Shown here piece after piece: positions 1 to 6,834 of a stretch of 64,000 bases of DNA. A program made the translations under genes and the position numbers. The DNA is taken from the NCBI GenBank assembly GCA_030447525.1, contig JAUJOR010000016.1:1-64000 (forward strand). Reading direction: 5' to 3'. The stretch comes from Chloroflexota bacterium. GTDB lineage: Bacteria > Chloroflexota > UBA11872 > UBA12225. The first letter of the stretch is position 1. Each line of letters opens with the position of its first letter. The notes under the pieces are model-generated. The model was not told the origin of the DNA and ran no database searches. It saw only the letters and a program-made list of their open reading frames with translations.

Positions 1-954
1 GGGCGTGCTGGCCAGGGAGCGCAAGGCCCAGCCACGGGAGCCCCCGCTGGACTGGGTGGGCCCGTAGAGCGCCCATCGCCCGGTATCTACCACCGGGGCG
101 CAAAGCAGAGGGCCGGTGGCCGCCGGTCGGTCGCTCAGCGTCCGGCCCACAACTTCGGACGTCCCGGAGACGTCGGCCGCCAGGCCGGGGCGGCCGAGCG
201 CCCCGCTCCCCAGCATGGCAGCCATGGCGTCCGTCCAACCGGCGGCCACCGGCAAGCCTTCGGGGAGCCCGGTGGCGCCGGCCCCGGCGGCCGAGACGCG
301 GCCGATCACCTCGTCGGATCGGGCAACAGGGGGCACAGCCGCCGGGTCGATGCCACAGAGATCGCGGAGCGCCGACAGGGGGGCGCGCGTTTCCTGGTGC
401 ACGAGCCCCTTGGCCGACCAGCTATCCGTCGCCCGGCGGCCGGTGAGGCGCAGGTGTACGAGGTCTTTAGGGAGCAGCACGGTGCGGGTGCGGGCCAGCT
501 GCTCCGGCTCGTTGTGTCGCAGCCAGAGGAAGCGGGCCAGGGGCAGCGAGGCGTCAACCGGCCAGCGCAGCCCCAGCCAGGCGGCCAGCGTGTCGGTGCC
601 CGGGTCATGGGCCAGGGCCTCGGCCTCGGCCACCGCCCGCGTGTCTTGCCACAGGATGGCGGGCCGGATGGGCCGCAGATCGGCGTCCAGGAGGATGAGC
701 GTGGGCGCCTGGCCACAAGCGCTCAGCCCGGCCAGTAGACGGGGCTCGGCCGCCGGCGAGGCCAGCAGCTCCCGGATGCACCGCCTGGCCCCGTCCCAGT
801 ACCACTCTGCGTCCTGCTCGACGAATCCTGGCCGGGGGCGCTGCACCGGGTAGGGGGCCATTGCCAGGGCCAGCAGCCGCCCGTGGCCGTCAAATAGGCC
901 CCCTTTGCACGAGGAGGTGCCTACGTCCAGGCCGATGAGCTGCGAATCCGGCAT
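1..954 (-). CDS. FGGY-family carbohydrate kinase (xylulokinase-like), 3' end beyond window
   Basis: The frame starts at ATG 954 and stays open to the left edge, giving 318 codons of a family usually near 500 residues, so the C-terminus is missing. The N-terminus carries the FGGY phosphate-binding motif LIGLDVGTSSCKGGLFD. ILWQDTRA and, later, the second-domain signatures AGWTDAMAAMLGSGA and DVSGTSE follow at the expected spacing. The family phosphorylates pentuloses, hexuloses or polyols in the cytoplasm with ATP. The substrate cannot be read from the sequence; general similarity is to xylulokinase. It is not the glycerol kinase, which is encoded separately near 36 kb. The next gene upstream on this strand is a flavin oxidoreductase that ends about 55 bases away. 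Confidence 0.85.
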   Translation of the reverse strand, partial: MPDSQLIGLDVGTSSCKGGLFDGHGRLLALAMAPYPVQRPRPGFVEQDAEWYWDGARRCIRELLASPAAEPRLLAGLSACGQAPTLILLDADLRPIRPAILWQDTRAVAEAEALAHDPGTDTLAAWLGLRWPVDASLPLARFLWLRHNEPEQLARTRTVLLPKDLVHLRLTGRRATDSWSAKGLVHQETRAPLSALRDLCGIDPAAVPPVARSDEVIGRVSAAGAGATGLPEGLPVAAGWTDAMAAMLGSGALGRPGLAADVSGTSEVVGRTLSDRPAATGPLLCAPVVDTGRWALYGPTQSSGGSRGWALRSLASTP

Positions 955-1007
955 CGGTAGGCCATCCCCGTCTCCCCCGTGAGCTGGAGGCAAGGGGGCA
1001 CAGGGTA

Positions 1008-2246
1008 CTACACCGCCAGGAGCTTTTCCCGCTCGCCCGGCTCGATCACCTGGCGAGACTTGATGATGTCCACCAGCTGGCGCCGCACGCGGATATCGCC
1101 GATCAGCACCGCCCCGGCGAGGCGCCCTTCCAAGAAGAAGAGACGCCGGTAGACGTGGGCACCCAGGTCCAGCCGGCTGATCGCCTCCATACCGGCACGG
1201 ATGTCCGGCGTTGTGCCAATGGCCGCCATCTGGCTCTCGAACATGGTGCTGGTGTAGAAGGGAACTTCCCCGTACACCTGGCGCCCGCCCATCATGTTGA
1301 CGGCGGCCGTACGCCCGTGGGCAGCGGCGTTGTTCCAGGTGCCCATCTGGTTGTGGGCGCCGATGTGGACGTCGAAGAACTCTGCCACATCTCCGGCGGC
1401 GTACACCTCCGGGACGGACGTCTCCAAATACTCGTTCGTCACCACGCCGGTGCGCACTTGGACCGGCGTGTCTTTGAGGAACTCAGTGCGCAGCGTGAGC
1501 CCGATGCCGACTCCCACCAGGTCGCAGCTGAAGCGCTTGCCACTGTGGGTGGTGATGCCGGCCACGTCGCCGCACTCCGCCTGCACCTCAGCCCCCTGCT
1601 CACCGTAATAGGTCTCCACCCCTACCTCCCGCGCCAGCCGGTCGACAAGGGCGCCCCCGTCCTCGTCAATGATCCGGTGCAGGAAGCGTGGTCCGCGGAC
1701 GAGCCAGGTGGTGGGGATGTTGCGGTGGCGGAAGGCCTCGGTCAGCTCGTAGGCGATAAAGCTGCCCCCCAGGGTTACCGCCGACTTGGCCCGCTCCGTC
1801 CGGGCCAGGATGGCCTTGGTGTCGTCCAGGGTCTGGAAGTGGTAGATCCCCCTGGTGCCGGCGGCGCCGGGGAGACGAAGGGGATTGGGCGTTCCGCCGC
1901 TGGCGATAAGGAGCTTGTCATAAGGGAGCTCTCGTCCGTCTCCGGTGGTGACGGTCTTGGCCTCCGTATCTACCCGCGTCACCGTCGTCTCCAGCAGGAG
2001 ATCGATGCGGTTGTCGGCGTGCCAGCCGAGCTGCCTGATAATCGTCCGCTCCGGGAGCGTCGTCTTCTTCAGGACGCGCGGCAGGGCAATGCGATTGTAG
2101 AGCGGATAGGGCTCATCGGCGAGGATGGTGATCTGGCACTCGGCGTCCGCCTTGCGCAGGGTCTCAGCGGCAGTGGTACCGGCGACGCCGTTGCCGACGA
2201 TGACGTAGCGCTTTCGACCGGCGGATAGAACGCTCACCGTAAACAC
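1008..2246 (-). CDS. FAD-dependent NAD(P)H oxidoreductase, nitrite-reductase/rubredoxin-reductase type
   Basis: A 412-residue pyridine nucleotide-disulphide oxidoreductase-fold protein with a GTG start. The FAD Rossmann motif VIVGNGVAGTTAAE lies near residues 16-29, and the late FAD motif VYAAGDVAEF near residue 280. The middle NAD(P)H motif reads LGGSFIAYE, where GxGxxG/A would be expected. The family passes electrons from NAD(P)H to small redox proteins such as rubredoxin or ferredoxin, and is also the N-terminal module of NirB-type nitrite reductases. No redox partner is encoded beside it. The C-terminal 80 residues resemble the extra domain of NirB-like reductases (GAVLIGDIRVRRQLVDIIKS). 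The precise partner is unknown. Confidence 0.8.
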   Translation of the reverse strand: MFTVSVLSAGRKRYVIVGNGVAGTTAAETLRKADAECQITILADEPYPLYNRIALPRVLKKTTLPERTIIRQLGWHADNRIDLLLETTVTRVDTEAKTVTTGDGRELPYDKLLIASGGTPNPLRLPGAAGTRGIYHFQTLDDTKAILARTERAKSAVTLGGSFIAYELTEAFRHRNIPTTWLVRGPRFLHRIIDEDGGALVDRLAREVGVETYYGEQGAEVQAECGDVAGITTHSGKRFSCDLVGVGIGLTLRTEFLKDTPVQVRTGVVTNEYLETSVPEVYAAGDVAEFFDVHIGAHNQMGTWNNAAAHGRTAAVNMMGGRQVYGEVPFYTSTMFESQMAAIGTTPDIRAGMEAISRLDLGAHVYRRLFFLEGRLAGAVLIGDIRVRRQLVDIIKSRQVIEPGEREKLLAV

Positions 2247-2548
2247 TCGCTACTTGATGACCTGTGCCACCTGTAAGCCTACCACCGTCCCTCCAGGGCC
2301 CGAGCCCAAGTCCGCCCAGCGATCGCCCTCACCGTCGCCCCTGGTCGTCTCTTCGCCGCGCTCCAGGGCAAGCTCCTGGGCGGCGCGAAGAATCCATCGC
2401 TTTCTTCTGGCAAGCACGGATGTGCCGTCACGCTCACTATGACATACCCATTGCACCGGCCGGCACCGGAATCTCTCGTTGTCCTGCTAGACGTGGGATG
2501 CCGAATGGCCTTGCCTGGGGTGGGTGGTTGGTTACACTTTCCCCGGCC
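2247..2548. other. Divergent intergenic region with a degenerate palindromic repeat
   Basis: About 300 bases separate the divergent oxidoreductase and kinase-pyrF genes. Positions 2349-2395 form an imperfect inverted repeat: ctcttcgccgcgctccagg, then near its complement cctgggcggcgcgaagaat. This resembles the gcgaag-containing REP-like sequences seen at 33.5 and 40.1 kb. Short open frames cross it, but I see no gene. Confidence 0.5.
2511..2538 (+). promoter_or_regulatory. Candidate sigma-70-type promoter of kinase-pyrF
   Basis: The -35-like TTGCCT (2511-2516) and -10-like TACACT (2533-2538) are 16 bp apart. The -10 ends only 10 bases before ATG 2549, so the transcript would be leaderless or nearly so. 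Confidence 0.45.
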
Positions 2549-4048
2549 ATGGGCATCGCCGGCTTGGCCGCGCGGCTGCGGGCACACTTCGGCTGGGACG
2601 GGCCGGCGCCGCCGGGCCAGCGGCGGGCGCTGGTCTTTCTTTCCGGCTTGCCGGGGACGGGCAAATCCCACCTGGCGGCGGCCGTTGCCGCCCGCCAGCC
2701 CGCGGTGACGGTGCGGACGGACGAGGTACGCAAGGCGCTCTTCCATCCCCCAACCTACAGCAGCGGCGAAAGCGGCGTCGTCTATCTGACCTGCTACGCC
2801 TTACTGGAGGCCCTGCTGGCAGATGGCTACAGCGTCATCTTTGATGCCACCAACCTGACCCGAGCCGGGCGCAAGCGCCTTCGGAAGATCGCCGGCCGGG
2901 CCGGCGCGCCCATCCTGCGTGTGGAGACGGCAGCGCCGGCTGAGGTAGTCGCCCGGCGCCTGGAGCGGCGCGCCGCCGGGGAGCTTGAGCCGTTCTCATC
3001 TGATGCCGACTGGCCGGTCTACCAGAGGCTGGCCGCTGGGGTTGAACCGGCGTCGGGCGAAGAGGGGATCGTCGTGGACACGTCAGGGGATATCGCTCCC
3101 GCGGTGACCGCCATCATCAGTTTTGTACAGGCTAGCGCCACCGGGGGGAGGCCGCCGGTTCAGGCTGAATGCCAGACCGCCACCCGTGCGGCCGGCGGGC
3201 AGAGACCCGAGGGGGGACAAGGTGTGCCTGGCTCCCGATCGTTTCACGCCCGTCTGGTGGAGGGGATCGTGCGCCAGGACAGCCTGCTGTGCATTGGCCT
3301 CGACCCGGAGATCGGCCTGCTCCCCGCCCACCTGCGCGCCCTGCCCCCAGGAGAGGCCGTGCTGACCTTCAACCGCCAGATCATCGAGTCCACCGCTGAT
3401 CTGGCGGTGGCCTACAAGCCGAACCTGGCATTCTATGAGTCTCTGGGACCGGCGGGACTGGAGGCGCTGCGCAGCACGTTGCGCCTGATCCCGTCGGGGC
3501 TCCTGGCCATCGGCGATGCCAAGCGGGGAGACATCGCCAACACCATGCGCCATTACGCGCGGGCCCTCTTCGACGTGTACGGCTTTGACGCCGTGACGGC
3601 TAGTCCATACTTAGGGAAAGACGCCCTGGCGCCCTTCTTTGGCCGTGCTGATCGCGGCATCTTTGTCCTCTGCCGAACGTCGAACCCCGGAGCGGCCGAG
3701 ATCACCGACCTGGACGTTGCCGGACAGCCCCTGTTCCTCAAGGTTGCGGAGCGTGTGCAGGCATGGAACGAGAACGACAATCTGGGGCTGGTCGTCGGGG
3801 CGACAGTCCCGGAGGAGCTAGCCGCCGTGCGGCAGATATGCCCGCAGCTCCCAGTGCTCCTGCCGGGGGTGGGGGCACAGGGTGGCGACCTGGAGGCGGC
3901 CGTGAGGGCGGGCCTGGATGGGGAAGGGGCCGGTCTGCTGGTGGCAGCCGCCCGCCAGATACTGTACGCCTCAAGCGGCGACGACTTCCCCTTGGCCGCC
4001 CGCCGGGTAGCCTCGGATCTCCGAGACCGGATCAACCGGATGCGATGA
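2549..4048 (+). CDS. pyrF: P-loop kinase fused to orotidine-5'-phosphate decarboxylase (PyrF)
   Basis: A 499-residue product in one uninterrupted frame. Residues 1-195 are an AAA_33-type P-loop kinase: Walker A SGLPGTGKS near residue 31, then VIFDATNLTRAGRKR, typical of small predicted kinases that modify nucleotides, sugars or proteins. After a low-complexity linker (about 195-225), residues 226-499 match long-form OMP decarboxylase, with LCIGLDPE and the catalytic DAKRGDI. That enzyme makes UMP in the last step of pyrimidine synthesis. The start at 2549 is preferred because a promoter-like element lies just upstream and the kinase domain begins there. An in-frame GTG at 3224, behind a ggggggacaa stretch, could give a separate 274-residue PyrF of normal size. 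The stop overlaps the next gene's ATG (ATGA), so the two are coupled. Confidence 0.88.
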   Translation: MGIAGLAARLRAHFGWDGPAPPGQRRALVFLSGLPGTGKSHLAAAVAARQPAVTVRTDEVRKALFHPPTYSSGESGVVYLTCYALLEALLADGYSVIFDATNLTRAGRKRLRKIAGRAGAPILRVETAAPAEVVARRLERRAAGELEPFSSDADWPVYQRLAAGVEPASGEEGIVVDTSGDIAPAVTAIISFVQASATGGRPPVQAECQTATRAAGGQRPEGGQGVPGSRSFHARLVEGIVRQDSLLCIGLDPEIGLLPAHLRALPPGEAVLTFNRQIIESTADLAVAYKPNLAFYESLGPAGLEALRSTLRLIPSGLLAIGDAKRGDIANTMRHYARALFDVYGFDAVTASPYLGKDALAPFFGRADRGIFVLCRTSNPGAAEITDLDVAGQPLFLKVAERVQAWNENDNLGLVVGATVPEELAAVRQICPQLPVLLPGVGAQGGDLEAAVRAGLDGEGAGLLVAAARQILYASSGDDFPLAARRVASDLRDRINRMR

Positions 4049-4299
4049 TGGCCGGCCCGCCCCCTGAAGCCCCCATCCCAGCCCCCCGCTACGATCCCAC
4101 CCACCCCCTGGAGTTCCGCATCGATGACGTGCTGCGCCTGCGCAAGGCCCATCCTTGCGGGAGCTTTGACTGGCAGATCTACCGCCTGGGGGCGGACATC
4201 GGCATGCGCTGCCTCGGGTGTAGCCACCGCGTGCTGATCCCGCGGCGCACCTTAGAGCGCCGGCTGCGTCAGTTTCTCCGCCGTGGCCCCCAGGTGTGA
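4045..4299 (+). CDS. DUF951 family small protein
   Basis: An 84-residue basic protein. The motif HPCGSFDWQIYRLGADIGMR, followed by CLGCSHRVLIPR, is the signature of DUF951, a small conserved family of unknown function in Gram-positive-type bacteria and Chloroflexota. Three cysteines (one in HPCG and a CLGC pair) may bind metal. The start ATG at 4045 overlaps the pyrF stop, and its own stop sits inside GTGA, which begins the MFS gene. The three genes therefore look translationally coupled. ATG 4048 is an alternative start one codon later. Confidence 0.85.
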   Translation: MMAGPPPEAPIPAPRYDPTHPLEFRIDDVLRLRKAHPCGSFDWQIYRLGADIGMRCLGCSHRVLIPRRTLERRLRQFLRRGPQV

Positions 4300-5765
4300 C
4301 CGCGGTGCCTCCCCTCTCGGAGAGCCAGCGGGGCACGCCGGCCGGCGCCGGTGACTTCCCACTCGATCCTCCTGCCCCGCCGCCGGGCACCCTGCTGCGC
4401 CCCCTGGCAGATGAGCTCCTCGCAGGCGCGGTCACCGAAGAGTCCGTCACCAGTGGTGGCTACGGCGCGCTGCTACGCAGCCGCCTGTTTCTCCTCATCT
4501 GGGCGGCACAGCTCCTGTCCCAGTCGGCCCAGAACGTGGTCAACTATGCCCTGGTGGTGGAAGTGGAGCGCCTGACCCAATCCAGCGCCAGCGTGGGCGC
4601 TGTGGTGGTCGCCTTCAGCCTCCCCGTACTCCTCCTCGGTCCGTCCGCCGGGGTGTTCGTTGACCGCGTGGGCAAGCGCGGCGTGCTCCTGTGGACGAAC
4701 ATCCTCCGTGGCCTCCTGATGGCCGGCTATCTCGTCCTTCCCCAATCCCTGTTGGCCATCTACACCGTGACGTTCGTCGCCTCGGTGATCAGCCAGTTCT
4801 TCGCCCCGGCGGAGGGGGCCATTCTCCCCCTCTTGGTGAAGCGTCGGGCCTTGATAACGGCTACGTCCCTCTTCAATCTCACCTTTACCGGGGCGCAGAT
4901 CGCCGGCTTCATCCTCGTGGGCCCAACGCTCTACAAGCTCCTGGGCCCCGCCGCCCTGTTCATCGCCGTCGTCGTCATGTACGCCCTGGCGGCACTATGC
5001 GTCAGTCTTCTGCCAAGGGGGGAAACCACTTCGGGTGGCGTGCGTGACGCCCTGTCCCGCGCCCTGCAGCTCCGCCTGGTCTGGGGGGACATGCGGGAGG
5101 CGCGGCGCTTCCTCCAGGGCACCCCGGGGATCACCCAGGCCATGGTACACCTGGCGCTGGCCTCCGCCTTGCTGATGACCCTGGCCACGCTGGGTCCCGG
5201 CTTCGTCGCCCGTGTGCTGGGGCTGGGCCCTGAAGACGCCGGCTACATCCTCGCTCCCGCCGGTCTGGGCATGATCCTGACCACTGCCCTTATCGGGCAG
5301 TACGCCGTAACGGCGGATCGGGCTAAGCTGGCCAGCCGGGGCCTGGTCGCCATGGGGGTCTCGCTCGCCCTGCTGGCCTTAGTGCGTCCGGTCTTCGAGG
5401 CGTTTACCGCCGAGCTGGCGCGAGGAGGGCCGGGGGCCATCCCCACCGTAGAGACGATTGGCTACCTGGGGCTGGTCTGCGTGGTCACCTTTTCTATGGG
5501 GGTGGAGTTTAGCTTCGTCACCATCCCCGCGCAGACCATGATCGCGGAAGCGACTGAGCCCCACCTCCGTGGCCGGGTCTTCGCCCTCCTATTCATGATC
5601 ACCGGATCTGTCTCCACGGTCCCGGCCCTGATGATAGGGTGGCTGGCCGACACCCTGGGAATCATCCCCATGCTCCTCTGCCTGGCGTCGATCGTAGCCG
5701 CGGCCGGTATATGGCCCCTGGCCGGGGCAGGACGTCCCCCAGCCGCAACACGCGCCGCTCCCTAG
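4296..5765 (+). CDS. MFS transporter
   Basis: A 489-residue major facilitator protein starting at a GTG inside the previous stop (GTGA). After a hydrophilic stretch of about 60 residues there are 10-12 hydrophobic segments. The motif-A-like loop after the second helix reads GVFVDRVGKRGV, matching the G-x3-D-R-x-G-[KR]-[RK] pattern of proton-linked efflux carriers. The overall pattern resembles MFS_3/macrolide-efflux-like families. Substrate and direction are unknown. It closes a coupled operon with pyrF and the DUF951 gene, and converges on the anti-sigma gene 80 bases downstream. Confidence 0.85.
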   Translation: MTAVPPLSESQRGTPAGAGDFPLDPPAPPPGTLLRPLADELLAGAVTEESVTSGGYGALLRSRLFLLIWAAQLLSQSAQNVVNYALVVEVERLTQSSASVGAVVVAFSLPVLLLGPSAGVFVDRVGKRGVLLWTNILRGLLMAGYLVLPQSLLAIYTVTFVASVISQFFAPAEGAILPLLVKRRALITATSLFNLTFTGAQIAGFILVGPTLYKLLGPAALFIAVVVMYALAALCVSLLPRGETTSGGVRDALSRALQLRLVWGDMREARRFLQGTPGITQAMVHLALASALLMTLATLGPGFVARVLGLGPEDAGYILAPAGLGMILTTALIGQYAVTADRAKLASRGLVAMGVSLALLALVRPVFEAFTAELARGGPGAIPTVETIGYLGLVCVVTFSMGVEFSFVTIPAQTMIAEATEPHLRGRVFALLFMITGSVSTVPALMIGWLADTLGIIPMLLCLASIVAAAGIWPLAGAGRPPAATRAAP

Positions 5766-5846
5766 CGCTGGGTCAAGGGGCGCTGGAGGGGCCGGCGCCA
5801 GGGTGGAGTACCCGCAGCGACGAGCGGTGACGGTAAGGTGTTGCGG

Positions 5847-6404
5847 TCAGAGCCGTTTGACCAGCCGCCATGTATTACGGCCTCCTGGCGTGCGGGTGTA
5901 TTCGAGCTCATCCAGGGTGGCGCGGGCAAGCCGCAGCCCGTAGCCACTCTCGGCAACGCGTGAGACGTCATCGAGTGGATCGGGGCCTGGTCCGCCCTTC
6001 ACGTCACCACAGCCCGTCGCCGCCGGCTCGGCCGATTCACCGACTGCGATGGGCTGTGGTGACGTGAAGGGCAGACCGCGGTCGGTGAAGCGGGCCTCTA
6101 TGCGGTCGGGGAAGGCGCGCAGGCGCAGCCGTAGCCTGCCCGACTGGGCCGTCCCGGCCGGGTAGGCGTGGCGCACGATGTTGGCCGCGATCTCGGCCAC
6201 CGCCGTGGCGAAGGACAGGCGACAGACCAGCCGGGGCGGCGCGGGGACGGCTTGATCAACCCCTGCCCAGAAGCGCCCCAGCAGGCCGTGCAGCACCCCT
6301 AGCCGCGCAGGCGCCGCCACGACCACGACCTGCCTGTCGACCAGCGATCTCTGGTCAGAGGCCAGCGAGAGCCTCCCCTTCCGTGGCGTAGGGCCGCAGC
6401 ACAC
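5847..6404 (-). CDS. RsbW-like anti-sigma regulatory factor (HATPase_c_2 kinase)
   Basis: A serine-kinase/anti-sigma protein of the GHKL fold: the N-box-like ATAVAEIAANIVRHAYP and the C-terminal GYGLRLARATLDELEY are typical of RsbW/SpoIIAB relatives. It would bind a sigma factor or phosphorylate the STAS protein encoded just upstream. The 185-residue form starts at GTG 6404, 50 bases inside the STAS gene; a later GTG near residue 30 may be the true start. Between the metal/ATP region (TDRGLPF) and GYGL there is an unusually long linker of about 45 residues. It is encoded across a 22-bp perfect inverted repeat (5994-6072), which looks inserted. Confidence 0.75.
   Translation of the reverse strand: MCCGPTPRKGRLSLASDQRSLVDRQVVVVAAPARLGVLHGLLGRFWAGVDQAVPAPPRLVCRLSFATAVAEIAANIVRHAYPAGTAQSGRLRLRLRAFPDRIEARFTDRGLPFTSPQPIAVGESAEPAATGCGDVKGGPGPDPLDDVSRVAESGYGLRLARATLDELEYTRTPGGRNTWRLVKRL
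5994..6072. repeat. 22-bp perfect inverted repeat inside the anti-sigma gene
   Basis: The left arm is 5994-6015 and the right arm 6051-6072, exact reverse complements with a 35-bp spacer. Pairing continues past single mismatches on both sides (4 bp outward, 4 bp inward). It lies wholly within coding sequence and encodes the odd linker of the RsbW-like protein. A small palindromic element that inserted in frame is plausible. Confidence 0.8.
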
Positions 6405-6690
6405 GATGCAGCGTCGTCAGCTCCAGGATCACGCGCGCCTGTGGGGCCGGCGAAGCAATTCGCAGGTCACCGCCGGCGAGGCGGGCCGTTTTCAGGCCCC
6501 CAATCAGCGCCCCCAGGCCCGAGCTGTCGATAAAGGGCACGGCGGCCAGGTCTACCACCAGCCGGCGCTGCCCGCCGGCAACCAGGTCTGCCAGCTGCTG
6601 CCGCAGGTCGGCGGCGGACACCAGGTCGAGCCGGCCCGTCGGCCGGACGACGGCGACACCATCGCGGCGGGTGTGAACGGTCAGCTCCAT
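6355..6690 (-). CDS. STAS-domain anti-sigma factor antagonist
   Basis: A 111-residue single STAS domain. ATG 6690 is chosen because GGAGG sits five bases upstream; the longer reading from 6729 has no such site. The sequence VRPTGRLDL and the phosphorylatable-serine region VPFIDSSGLGALIGGLKTA match SpoIIAA/RsbV antagonists, with the DSSGLG serine as the likely target. With the RsbW-like gene overlapping its end, it forms a partner-switching pair. The regulated sigma factor is not in the window; the downstream hybrid kinase and glycosyltransferase genes are possible context. Confidence 0.88.
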   Translation of the reverse strand: MELTVHTRRDGVAVVRPTGRLDLVSAADLRQQLADLVAGGQRRLVVDLAAVPFIDSSGLGALIGGLKTARLAGGDLRIASPAPQARVILELTTLHRVLRPYATEGEALAGL

Positions 6691-6834
6691 AATATCCTCC
6701 ATAGTGCCCGATTTCGCGTGTGGTTCCAAATGCGGATCGACGGCTCCTGTGCGCGACGCGGAGTGCGCTCGCCCGATGACCGGCTCACCGCGGCGGCACC
6801 TGGCGCTGGACTACCACTCACCGGCCCAGTTCCC

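Noticed and set aside
1155-2228. Long plus-strand open frame (357 codons) opposite the oxidoreductase
   Set aside because: High GC gives long antisense frames; the minus frame has clear FAD motifs and this one has none.
2250-2456. 68-codon minus-strand open frame upstream of the oxidoreductase
   Set aside because: It crosses the REP-like palindrome and reads like translated repeat DNA.
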